Origin: Granulosicoccus sp947495035
GTDB taxonomy: Bacteria; Pseudomonadota; Gammaproteobacteria; Granulosicoccales; Granulosicoccaceae
DNA: 64,000 nucleotides
Direction: 5' to 3' (one strand)
Assembly (NCBI RefSeq): GCF_050589605.1
Contig: NZ_JBNGOO010000011.1
Made by a program: the position numbers and the translations under genes. Under the pieces are notes generated by a model. The model searched no databases. It saw only the letters and a program-made list of their open reading frames with translations, and was not told the origin of the DNA. Positions 9,971-18,328 of this stretch are shown here, in pieces (position 1 is the first letter of the stretch; the number at the start of each line of letters is the position of its first letter).

Positions 9971-12181
9971 TCAGGCGACTTTTTCCAATGGGTCGACAGG
10001 GGCTTGATTGATCGTGAACTGTGAGACCAGGGTATGCATCGATCCCGCCATGCTTTTCAACCTCGAAGCGCGCTCTTGTGAACGAACCGTTCCGGCCAGG
10101 GAGTGTTCTGAGACAGCGGATATTGTCGCCAGGTTCTCGATGATGTCAGCGGCACGTGTATCGGTTTGAACCGCTGATTGGCTGATGCCCTGTGTTGCCT
10201 GCTTCTGTTCCTGAATGCCCGCAGCGATCTGTCCCTGCAAGCAGCTGATGCTGACGATGATTTCACTGATCTCGGTGATTGCGGCCACCGCGCCATCACT
10301 GTCCTGCTGAATGGTATTGATTCTACGCCTTATCTCATCGGTTGCGTTAGCCGTTTCCTTGGCGAGCTCCTTCACTTCATTGGCGACAACCGCAAAGCCC
10401 TTCCCTGCATCGCCTGCCCGAGCCGCCTCGATGGTGGCGTTGAGTGCCAACAGGTTGGTCTGTTCCGCGATCGAGGTGATCACCTTGATCATGGCCCCGA
10501 TGCCCTCCGAGGAGGCGCTCAGCTGACGCATCAGCTTGTCAGCCGATTGCGCAATGTTCACCGCATCGTCTGCCACAACAGTCGCTTGTTCCGAGTTCCT
10601 GGCAATCTCACGAATGGAGGCGTCCATCTGCGTCACAGCCACAGTGACACTGCTGATGTTGCTGCTGATCTCGTGGGACGCGCTCGACACCTCTCCGATC
10701 TGTTGAAAGGAATCCTTGGCCAGGTCATGCATTTGTGTGTTCAGAACGTCAAAGTCTTCAGAAAAATCAGTCAGCTCGTTCGCATTGATCGATATCTCAC
10801 GAACGTTGTCGGCCAAAGAGGTAAAAAAGCGATCCAGTGCTGATCCGATCAGGTTCATCGCTTCATTGCCCTGGCTTGCAACCCGCTGGGTCAGATCACC
10901 CTTGAGCGCCGCATCTACCACACGCAACAGATCATTGGCACCAGCGCGAAGCTGCTCGGCCTGAACGAGTTCCCGTGCATTGGCTTCCTGGAGCTGCGCT
11001 TCTTTCGTCTTCTGTTGAGTGAGGTCTATCCACTCGAATACCAACCCGATCTGCTGATCGTTGCCGTCGTAGACGGGACTGATGATCTGAAGCAGTGACC
11101 ACTTGCCCAGTTGCAATTCGGACTGGCTGATCTTGGGCGAAGTCAGAAGATCTGCCAGCGTCAGATCGTTCAGCAGCATCGCCAGATTCAGCCCATCATG
11201 ACTTTCCGACACTTTCGAGAGCGGTAGTTTTGGCAGATGATCGGCAAGATCGTCCAACAAGCCCTTCATCGACTGGTTGACAAAGATGGCATCACCGTTC
11301 TCATCGGTGACGAGCAAATTGGTATTGGCGCTGCCTAATGCATGCCTGATGCGTTCACTGTTCTTCGCGGCATGGCTGGCCTCTTCAAGCTGTCTCTTTT
11401 CCTGCAATTGTTCTTTGAGATGCTCAACGGCCAGGGCCATGACACCGACCTCATCAAGATTGTGCGGGCCGCTGATGGGCACTTCGTAGTCGCCTTTTGC
11501 CAGACGGCCGATGATATGGGACAGTTTCTTCATCGGTACGACGATGGTCCTTCCAAACAGCAAGCCAACCAGCAGCGATGCCACGAAGGCAAACACGGAC
11601 ACACCGATTACGGTAATCAATGCTTTCTGCTTCAGAGCGATGGCCGTCTCTTCCAGTGTGTAGAGGTTGTCAGTGACAATGCGCTCAAGCTCGATGGCGC
11701 GTTGCAACAGATCATCATATGCCGGATAACTGCTGATCAACACGTTGGTTGATATGTAGGGATTGGACTCGATGACTTCAGCGGTCTTCATGAAGACCTT
11801 GCTGTATTCATCAAAGCTGTTTCGAAGGACACCGATCGCCTCTGTGCCATTGTCCTGAAACTCAGACTCGATAGCAGAAAGTGCCTGGTTGATGCGGTCA
11901 ATATTGGCAACAAGACCAGCCATACCGCCTAGAGAGTCATCGATTTCCGTGCCCGTTTGCATCCAGCTGCTGTATCTGCCCAACAGTGCCTGTGTCAATT
12001 CAATCTGAGCCGACAGTTCACGGACACGTCCATCGTGTGCCAGCACCGTTGCGACAGCATCCGCCTTGTCTTCTGCCGTCTTGTAACTGGAATAGAAAAC
12101 GGCAACCACCAGAGCGATCATGAAGCTCGAAAACAGGGGAGCCAGCAGGGCTTTTACCGATATGGACAGGTGCTTGAACAT
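9971..12181 (-). CDS. Methyl-accepting chemotaxis protein with HAMP and PAS domains
   Basis: This is a 736-residue inner-membrane chemoreceptor. A transmembrane helix at about residues 10-32 and a second at about 190-212 bracket a periplasmic helical sensor domain. A HAMP domain follows (about 212-265, GRTIVVPMKKL...GDYEVP), then a PAS-like domain (about 285-395, LLVTDENGDAIFVNQSM) and a long signalling helical hairpin to the end. The hairpin tip, NLLALNATIEAARAGDAGKG near residues 573-592, is the CheA/CheW-binding hallmark. The last residues show no CheR/CheB NWETF-like tether. It is a single gene with no che genes nearby. Ligand unknown; an extra PAS between HAMP and the signalling domain suggests an additional cytoplasmic input. 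Confidence 0.92.
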   Translation of the reverse strand: MFKHLSISVKALLAPLFSSFMIALVVAVFYSSYKTAEDKADAVATVLAHDGRVRELSAQIELTQALLGRYSSWMQTGTEIDDSLGGMAGLVANIDRINQALSAIESEFQDNGTEAIGVLRNSFDEYSKVFMKTAEVIESNPYISTNVLISSYPAYDDLLQRAIELERIVTDNLYTLEETAIALKQKALITVIGVSVFAFVASLLVGLLFGRTIVVPMKKLSHIIGRLAKGDYEVPISGPHNLDEVGVMALAVEHLKEQLQEKRQLEEASHAAKNSERIRHALGSANTNLLVTDENGDAIFVNQSMKGLLDDLADHLPKLPLSKVSESHDGLNLAMLLNDLTLADLLTSPKISQSELQLGKWSLLQIISPVYDGNDQQIGLVFEWIDLTQQKTKEAQLQEANARELVQAEQLRAGANDLLRVVDAALKGDLTQRVASQGNEAMNLIGSALDRFFTSLADNVREISINANELTDFSEDFDVLNTQMHDLAKDSFQQIGEVSSASHEISSNISSVTVAVTQMDASIREIARNSEQATVVADDAVNIAQSADKLMRQLSASSEGIGAMIKVITSIAEQTNLLALNATIEAARAGDAGKGFAVVANEVKELAKETANATDEIRRRINTIQQDSDGAVAAITEISEIIVSISCLQGQIAAGIQEQKQATQGISQSAVQTDTRAADIIENLATISAVSEHSLAGTVRSQERASRLKSMAGSMHTLVSQFTINQAPVDPLEKVA

Positions 12182-12795
12182 GTAAGGTTTATGTGAACTG
12201 GCGAAGCGTTAGTGTATCCACGGCCAGAGCCAACAAATCGATAGCCCGGCCCATGGAATGAGCGTTCATTATCTCGGTAGCGTCAACTCTGGAACGATCA
12301 TTAGATGATTGTAATTTCTACCTGAAAATCGCTGGTCTCAGCAGGTTGAAACCTCTCACAATTGTCGATCGAATCATCGACTCGCAAATGATCCTTACAC
12401 CGAATCAAGGGCTCTACCAAGACACGCCACTTTGGACCAATTTCACTGCAGAAAGCCGAATTGAATGATCTCTACCAATCTCAGAACAGCGTGCCTGTGC
12501 AACCCTCCCCAATACTGCTGGGCTCATAAGTAAATTTCTTGCACATTTGTCGCCGGAGGATTCGATGCGCAAGTTTCGACTTGCTCTCAGGCTGATCATG
12601 ACAATCCTCAAGCAGAACGAAGAAGGCAGCACGGTGCCTGAGCTGCATTGTACGTGCTGTGACATTCTGTAAGTGACGATCCTGGCCAAGAGCAGACTCA
12701 AGGGGAGCAGCACACGATCGCCTTCATTCAGCTGGCTCAGCTCGTAGTGGTGGACAAGACCAGGGACATTACCGAGTGAGCAAGATACGAACAGC
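12182..12795. other. 614-bp intergenic region
   Basis: This lies between the chemoreceptor start and the end of the FG-GAP protein gene, both on the minus strand, so it should contain the chemoreceptor promoter. The only open frame over 100 codons (12414-12836, minus) overlaps the next gene's 3' end and resembles nothing known. A 35-codon plus-strand ORF with a strong ribosome-binding site is listed separately. Confidence 0.45.
12565..12672 (+). CDS. Possible 35-aa small protein (speculative)
   Basis: This is a short plus-strand ORF preceded by a good ribosome-binding site, GGAGG, 5 bp before the ATG. It lies in an otherwise empty stretch between two minus-strand genes. The predicted peptide has a basic hydrophobic first half (RKFRLALRLIMTIL) and a cysteine-rich tail ending in HCTCCDIL. 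I do not recognise a family. With 36 codons, chance occurrence is quite possible; the RBS is the main argument. Confidence 0.2.
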   Translation: MRKFRLALRLIMTILKQNEEGSTVPELHCTCCDIL

Positions 12796-15700
12796 TCATG
12801 GTAGTAACTTGACGCCGACCTCCGCGAAGTTTGCATTTGCAGCTATGCCGTCGGCAAATTCAGTGCCTTCAAACCAGTTCACTTTCAGCCAATTGTACTT
12901 TTCCGTTAACAGTGGCTCGTTGGTCGCAGCTATCAGCTGACGAAACCGCTCGGGTTCTACTCGATAGCGCACCATGAAGCCAAGGAAGTAGTGCTCCGGG
13001 TCCCTGCAATCCAGGAACTGCAAGATGTCTATGTTGACGGCAACACCCGACCCGGGACACATCAGCATGGCATTTGAGTTGAACCCGGGCTGGCCGTTCA
13101 ATACTTCAGTTTGAAAGATGGCCTTCCACTGATTGAACACATCATTGTTTTCACGGAAGCAATTGGCGAAGATCGAGTGCCCCACTTCCTGCAAGACGTG
13201 TCCTTCACGCCCCCCCATCCGAACGGAATGGTTCGTAACCGAGCCACCACCGCTTCCGGATGCTCCTAGCAACACGAATCGGTGGTTGCCCGCCAAACAC
13301 GGCTTTGATCCGTTCCAGATCCACGTCGGGAACATCGCTGTACCTATGCCTTTCTCGGTAAACCACTTGTAGTTTTCCCACGGTGCACCAGAAGGCATTG
13401 TCGTGTTGCCAAGGCTTCGAGCTATTTGAACGGAAGCGTTTTCGGAGAACGCGACCACTGCGGGTATCAGCTTGTCTACATCATCGGGTTTGTCTGTGAA
13501 GGCGCTCAATCGCTGTCCGCTGGTGCTGCCAATCAACGGTAGTTGAGATTCTGATCCAAAGTTACTGAGATGAATGGTTGATCGCTCGAATCTGGAGCCA
13601 TTCGAGAATGCAACATACACGTTCTGTTTGTGTTGTTGATTTTTCGGCTGGTCGTTGACAAAGGTCACGATGTCGTCAAGCCCGTCTGCATTCAGATCAC
13701 CGATTCGTGGAACTTCCCCTTTCAGCGAGAAGAACGTATGCCAGACACGACTACCGCTGAATTGCCTGCCATCGGACAGGGACACCCAAACGGGTGCATT
13801 GCCGAGTATGGAGCCATCGGACTTGTTTTGGCGCTTCTGTACAAACGTTGCGATATCGTCTCTGTCATCTCCGTTGAAGTCACCAATGAGCGGAATTTCT
13901 CCCTTGAGTGAAAAGAACCTGTGCCAAACGCGGCTGTTCAGGAATTTCGTGCCATCGGACAATGCTACCCAGACAGGTGCCGGGCCGATCGGTGTACCGG
14001 CTGCATCCTTCTGTGCTGATTGAACAAAGGTTGCGATGTCGTCCTTGCCGTCGCCGTTGAAGTCCCCCACCATGGGTGTTTCCCCTTCAAGGGAGAAGAA
14101 CTTGTGCCAGACACGGCTGCGTCCGAACTGAGATCCGTCAGATAGCGATACCCAGACAGGGGCAGGACCGATGGGCGTGCCATCCGCGTTCTTCTGCGCA
14201 GACTGCACGAATGTCACAATGTCATCCTTCCCATCGCCATTGAAATCCCCAACCAGGGGTATTTCACCCTTGAGTGAAAAGAAGCGGTGCCATCGTTGCG
14301 GGGCTGAGAACACGCTCGCGGCAGTAGCGGAAGCAACATGGACGGGTGCTGGACCATCCTGATCGTTGATCTTTTCCTGGGAAAACTTGATTAAGTCATC
14401 CATACCATCCCCGGTAACGTCACCAAGAAGTGGAATCTCGCCTGATTCTGGCAGGAATGGGTGTTGGCTTGGTCCCACCTTGAAGTTGGCAAAGCCACCA
14501 GGTATTGCCGCTGATATTCCGGCGCCAGATTCGCCCCAAAGTAGCCGGATACCGAGGCGTGAAACAAGGAAATTCTTCATCGCGGCACGACTGAAATTCA
14601 TGATGTGACTCGAGTCCGTTGTTCCTGCATCATCGCTCGGCTCTCGAATACCGGCCAGGTAGATATCGCTATTGAAGGAAACAGTATCGATGCTTCTGAA
14701 ACCGCTTGTTCGGTCAACGAGCCGCCCGGCTTGCAGCCACCTGTCAGCCAATGCGGCACCCGTCAGTTCATTACCGCGTGAATTAGGGTCCTTGCGGGAA
14801 TACCGCACCCTCCCATCTTCGCCAACACCGATGACAAAAATGTTGTCGTTTACAAAGGCAATCTCGGGGCGTCCGCGTGCGACGATGGTGGTGTCGGAAA
14901 AACTCGCCCAACTCGACGGTTGGCCAAATTGCGAGCGCGCAACCGTGTAGAACAGTCTGGTCGGTCCACCACCGGCGTCATGGCGAGCCGCAACATGAAA
15001 CCGCTGATTGAACACGATGACATCGAAATCGTCATCTTTGACTGACACCAGTGGCATGACGGTTTGTGATATTTCGAATTGTGGTGTCGGATCGGTGCGG
15101 ATGATGCTGTGCTTCAACAGGCCACTGCGGCTGTGGACATAAAATACATTCAGTGAAACCCCATCCCAGATCAACTGTGGCCGCCCTCTTGCGGTCTCGA
15201 TGCTCAGAACAGTGCCAGTCCAGCTATCTGTTGATGGTGAGAATACCTGGAGGCCAATGCGCTGAGACTGCAGGTCTCTCCACGCCATGGCAACATTCCC
15301 ACCCTCTGCCTGCGCGAGGGATGGAGCGGATGCGGCGACGACGCCGGAATCGATCCATTGACCTCCCCAATTGCTGTTGTTGGATGTAGTGACGTCCCTG
15401 GAGGTAAATTGAAGTGTGTTGGTCGCATCTCTGGCAGCAACGAATATGGTCGTCGCGCCAAGCCCCTCGCCCACAACCGACACCGCTGGTTGTTCGGATC
15501 GAAGATCGGGGCCGGGGACAGTTCGCCATCCCGACTGTAGCGACCTTGCGTTATCGACAGTGTTCTGTGGCAGGTTTCGTCTGCTTGGAATGAGCTTGAA
15601 GCGAAGCTTCCTGTCGGTATCAAAGACTTGAAAAACCCACAGTGAATTGTTGATGTGTCCATAGTCACCGACGGTCGGCGACGTCATCGAACTTTCGAGA

Positions 15701-15984
15701 ACACCGGCCAGGACGGGACCGGAGCCCCGCCCGCTCGTCATCTGTCGAAACGTGGTGAAAGGCAGATTGATGCGAAAATCCCAACCGTTGAGGTTAGGCA
15801 GGAACTCGGAGTGCTTGCGCAAATCCTCGGGAATTCCATCGCCAGCACGTTCGTTCCATGCGGCAAAAATTGCCTGACCACCCGTTGCGGCATGCCCGTT
15901 ATCCCTGGATGTGCCCTGTGCCATGACCGCATTGGTGAACAATAGGGTAACAAGGCTCACTAGCGCCAGAATTGGATTCCGCAT
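12796..15984 (-). CDS. Secreted FG-GAP/VCBS repeat protein with degenerate zincin-like C-terminus
   Basis: This is a 1,062-residue exported protein. A signal peptide (residues 1-22, ending VMAQ) is followed by a region of about 470 residues with beta-propeller-like periodic sequence. Five FG-GAP/VCBS repeats lie at about 510-780, each with a calcium-binding loop such as DFNGDGKDD and flanked by near-identical segments (GEIPLVGD, FVQSAQK, RVWHRFFSLKGE). The C-terminal 230 residues contain HVLQEVGHSIF near residue 926, which resembles the HEVGH zinc motif of metallopeptidases but with Gln (codon CAG) where the first His is expected. Several cysteines nearby may form disulfides. Probable location is periplasmic or extracellular; function unknown. 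It stands alone with long spacers on both sides. Confidence 0.75.
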   Translation of the reverse strand: MRNPILALVSLVTLLFTNAVMAQGTSRDNGHAATGGQAIFAAWNERAGDGIPEDLRKHSEFLPNLNGWDFRINLPFTTFRQMTSGRGSGPVLAGVLESSMTSPTVGDYGHINNSLWVFQVFDTDRKLRFKLIPSRRNLPQNTVDNARSLQSGWRTVPGPDLRSEQPAVSVVGEGLGATTIFVAARDATNTLQFTSRDVTTSNNSNWGGQWIDSGVVAASAPSLAQAEGGNVAMAWRDLQSQRIGLQVFSPSTDSWTGTVLSIETARGRPQLIWDGVSLNVFYVHSRSGLLKHSIIRTDPTPQFEISQTVMPLVSVKDDDFDVIVFNQRFHVAARHDAGGGPTRLFYTVARSQFGQPSSWASFSDTTIVARGRPEIAFVNDNIFVIGVGEDGRVRYSRKDPNSRGNELTGAALADRWLQAGRLVDRTSGFRSIDTVSFNSDIYLAGIREPSDDAGTTDSSHIMNFSRAAMKNFLVSRLGIRLLWGESGAGISAAIPGGFANFKVGPSQHPFLPESGEIPLLGDVTGDGMDDLIKFSQEKINDQDGPAPVHVASATAASVFSAPQRWHRFFSLKGEIPLVGDFNGDGKDDIVTFVQSAQKNADGTPIGPAPVWVSLSDGSQFGRSRVWHKFFSLEGETPMVGDFNGDGKDDIATFVQSAQKDAAGTPIGPAPVWVALSDGTKFLNSRVWHRFFSLKGEIPLIGDFNGDDRDDIATFVQKRQNKSDGSILGNAPVWVSLSDGRQFSGSRVWHTFFSLKGEVPRIGDLNADGLDDIVTFVNDQPKNQQHKQNVYVAFSNGSRFERSTIHLSNFGSESQLPLIGSTSGQRLSAFTDKPDDVDKLIPAVVAFSENASVQIARSLGNTTMPSGAPWENYKWFTEKGIGTAMFPTWIWNGSKPCLAGNHRFVLLGASGSGGGSVTNHSVRMGGREGHVLQEVGHSIFANCFRENNDVFNQWKAIFQTEVLNGQPGFNSNAMLMCPGSGVAVNIDILQFLDCRDPEHYFLGFMVRYRVEPERFRQLIAATNEPLLTEKYNWLKVNWFEGTEFADGIAANANFAEVGVKLLP

Positions 15985-16334
15985 GAGTAAAGAGTCCCCG
16001 TTGAAGTGGTACCTATCCAGTCCATGGCCTAACCTGAGGCATCAGTTGGAAGCAGGTATACTCCGTAGAAAAACTGAGACGCTCGAAACTTCTGACTGTT
16101 CATTGCTCGGCGATCAGGCCAGAAACGATGATCAGTATGCGCCAACTCTTTGTTGCGTGCGATGAGACAAAAGTCGTGTCTGGCGCTTGTGCAGGGGAAG
16201 CTCAGACAGTGAAATGCGGCCAAACATGACGAGCTTTATCAGCAAGCCGCAGCTGTCAATCCGCCGGAGCGCAGGAGTTTCCACCCATTATCATTGCCCC
16301 TGACGCCCACAATCCCCACCCAGTCTTACCCGCC
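15985..16334. other. 350-bp divergent intergenic region
   Basis: This lies between the divergently transcribed FG-GAP protein gene (minus) and the crotonase gene (plus), so it should contain both promoters. I see no repeat, hairpin or small ORF with a ribosome-binding site that deserves a call. Confidence 0.4.
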
Positions 16335-17111
16335 ATGACAGACACCGACTTCCTCTTCCAGCAATCCGCTCACACCGGCGTCATCACCTTCAACCGCCCT
16401 CATGCCCGCAATGCACTGACTTATGGCATGTATGAAGCATTGGCGGAAGTCTGCGGAAGAATCCACGACAGCACCCTACCCCTGAGATCGCTGATCATCA
16501 CGGGCGCGGGGGACAAGGCGTTTGCTGCTGGCACGGACATCTCGCAATTCCGCAAGCTCGGCTCTGCCGATGACGCCCTGGAGTACGAACGCACCATGGA
16601 TCGCGTCATGGGCGCACTGGAGTCTCTACCCATCCCGACGGTAGCCGCCATCAGAGGCGCGTGTACCGGAGGTGGTGCAGCCATCGCGGCCTGTTGTGAT
16701 CTGCGCATCGCCAGTGATGATATTCGCTATGGCTTTCCCATTGCCCGTACGCTGGGCAATTGCCTGTCCAGTGACAACCTGTCACGTCAGGTGGAGTTGC
16801 TGGGAGCCGCTCGTACCCGTGAACTGCTGCTGACTGCCCGCCTGATCGAGCACGAAGAGGCCTTGTCCATCGGTCTGGTGAGCGAAATCTCTGCGGACCC
16901 TATCAAGCGCGCGCATGAACTGTGTGAGCGCATGAATGAACATGCACCACTGACCCTGGCTGCGTCCAAGGAGGGTCTGCGCCGCTTGCGTGAACAGGCG
17001 GCCAACGTTGAAAGTGATGACCTGATTGTCGCCTGCTATACCAGTGATGACTTTCGTGAAGGCATCGAAGCCTTTCTGGGCAAGCGCAAGCCGCAGTGGA
17101 ACGGACACTGA
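16335..17111 (+). CDS. Enoyl-CoA hydratase/isomerase (crotonase) family protein
   Basis: This is a 258-residue crotonase-fold protein. The oxyanion-hole segments are present: AFAAGTDISQF near residues 57-67 and IRGACTGGGAAIAACCDLRIA near 102-122. The region that usually carries the catalytic glutamates of classical enoyl-CoA hydratases reads LGNCLSSDNLSRQ, so a standard hydratase reaction is not assured. A different CoA-thioester reaction (isomerase, hydrolase, racemase) is possible. It probably acts in the cytoplasm on acyl-CoA. No clear Shine-Dalgarno precedes the ATG. It ends 46 bp from the convergent ABC transporter operon and has no pathway partner nearby. Confidence 0.82.
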   Translation: MTDTDFLFQQSAHTGVITFNRPHARNALTYGMYEALAEVCGRIHDSTLPLRSLIITGAGDKAFAAGTDISQFRKLGSADDALEYERTMDRVMGALESLPIPTVAAIRGACTGGGAAIAACCDLRIASDDIRYGFPIARTLGNCLSSDNLSRQVELLGAARTRELLLTARLIEHEEALSIGLVSEISADPIKRAHELCERMNEHAPLTLAASKEGLRRLREQAANVESDDLIVACYTSDDFREGIEAFLGKRKPQWNGH

Positions 17112-17157
17112 CAGCCCCTCGCCAGCCCTGTTTCAGCCGCGTCGAGCAGCAGACACG

Positions 17158-18243
17158 TCAGGCCGACAACAACACCGGCCCGCGCTCCCGGAAATGCACA
17201 CTGACCTCGGTGCCGGCAGCATGCACGGTGTCCACGTCATCACTGGTGGCAAACCATTCGCCCTGCGCCAGACGAACCACGTACTCCATGTGATTGCCCA
17301 CATAGGTGCTCTTGAGGACCTTGCCCGGCAAGCCACCTGTTGCCTCAGGGCCTTTCAGTTGCAGACGATTCGGTCGTACCGCCAGCCTGGCAGGCCCCGC
17401 GGCCATGCCGCGAGAGGGCAATGAGATGCTCACTCCGGCCAGACTGACCCGAGCAGTGCCGGCTGCTGTGTCCACCTGTTCTATGTTCACATCCACCAGA
17501 TTGGCTTCGCCAATGAAATCCGCAACAAAACTGTCCGCAGGTTCTTCATAGAGTTCCCTGGGGGTGCCAGCCTGAGCGATGCCGGCATTGCGCATGACAA
17601 TGATGCGATCGGACACGGCGAGGGCCTCTTCCTGGTCGTGAGTCACGTAGACCACGGTCAGGCCCAGCGATTGTTGCAGTTCGCGAATCTCCTCACGCAC
17701 CTGTCGACGCAACTTGGCATCGAGATTGGACAGGGGTTCATCGAACAACAGGACTTGTGGTTCCAGCACCAGTGCCCGTGCCACCGCCACCCGCTGCTGC
17801 TGGCCTCCCGAGAGTTCGCTGGGCAGACGATCTCCATAGCCGGTCAACCCCACCAGCTCCAGACCGTTCAGAGCTCGCACACGCACCTCCGGCTTCTTCA
17901 TGCCGGACACCTTCAGACCATAGGCGACATTTTCCAGCACGGTCATGTGCGGAAACAGGGCATAGGACTGGAAGACCATGGAGACGTCGCGATCGGTTGC
18001 CGGCAACAGGGTCACATCGGCACCACCGATCAGGATACTGCCACTGCTGGCCATCTCCAGACCGGCTATCATGCGCAGCGTGGTGGTCTTGCCGCAGCCC
18101 GACGGGCCAAGCAAGGTCACCAGTTCCCCTGCCTCGACCTTCAGCGACACATCATCCACGGCGGTCACCGTTTCACCGTAGACCTTGCTGACGTTCCTGA
18201 ACTCGACCGAAGCCGCCTTGCTGTGAATGGAGGTGGTTTGCAT
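17158..18243 (-). CDS. ABC transporter ATP-binding protein, FbpC/PotA-like
   Basis: This is a 361-residue ATPase of the CUT1/FbpC type. Walker A GPSGCGKTT is near residue 41, the signature LSGGQQQR near 137, Walker B VLLFDEPLSNLD near 158, and the H-loop VTHDQEEA near 191. A TOBE-type domain occupies the last 120 residues. Start at ATG 18243, chosen because an AGG lies 8 bp upstream and the upstream in-frame codons lack domain similarity. It is the third gene of the operon (binding protein, permease, ATPase), 85 bp after the permease. The substrate is not fixed by the sequence: family members carry Fe3+, sugar phosphates, polyamines or 2-aminoethylphosphonate. Confidence 0.9.
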   Translation of the reverse strand: MQTTSIHSKAASVEFRNVSKVYGETVTAVDDVSLKVEAGELVTLLGPSGCGKTTTLRMIAGLEMASSGSILIGGADVTLLPATDRDVSMVFQSYALFPHMTVLENVAYGLKVSGMKKPEVRVRALNGLELVGLTGYGDRLPSELSGGQQQRVAVARALVLEPQVLLFDEPLSNLDAKLRRQVREEIRELQQSLGLTVVYVTHDQEEALAVSDRIIVMRNAGIAQAGTPRELYEEPADSFVADFIGEANLVDVNIEQVDTAAGTARVSLAGVSISLPSRGMAAGPARLAVRPNRLQLKGPEATGGLPGKVLKSTYVGNHMEYVVRLAQGEWFATSDDVDTVHAAGTEVSVHFRERGPVLLSA

Positions 18244-18328
18244 GCAGAGACCTGTCAACTGGAATGGGCTGGCTTGCCAAAAAGCAAGGACTGGCGCGTC
18301 ATGGACAAGAGCACAGGCGGTCCGTCCA

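Noticed and set aside
12414..12836. 140-codon minus-strand open frame
   Set aside because: Overlaps the 3' end of the FG-GAP gene in another frame and has no similarity or good start site.
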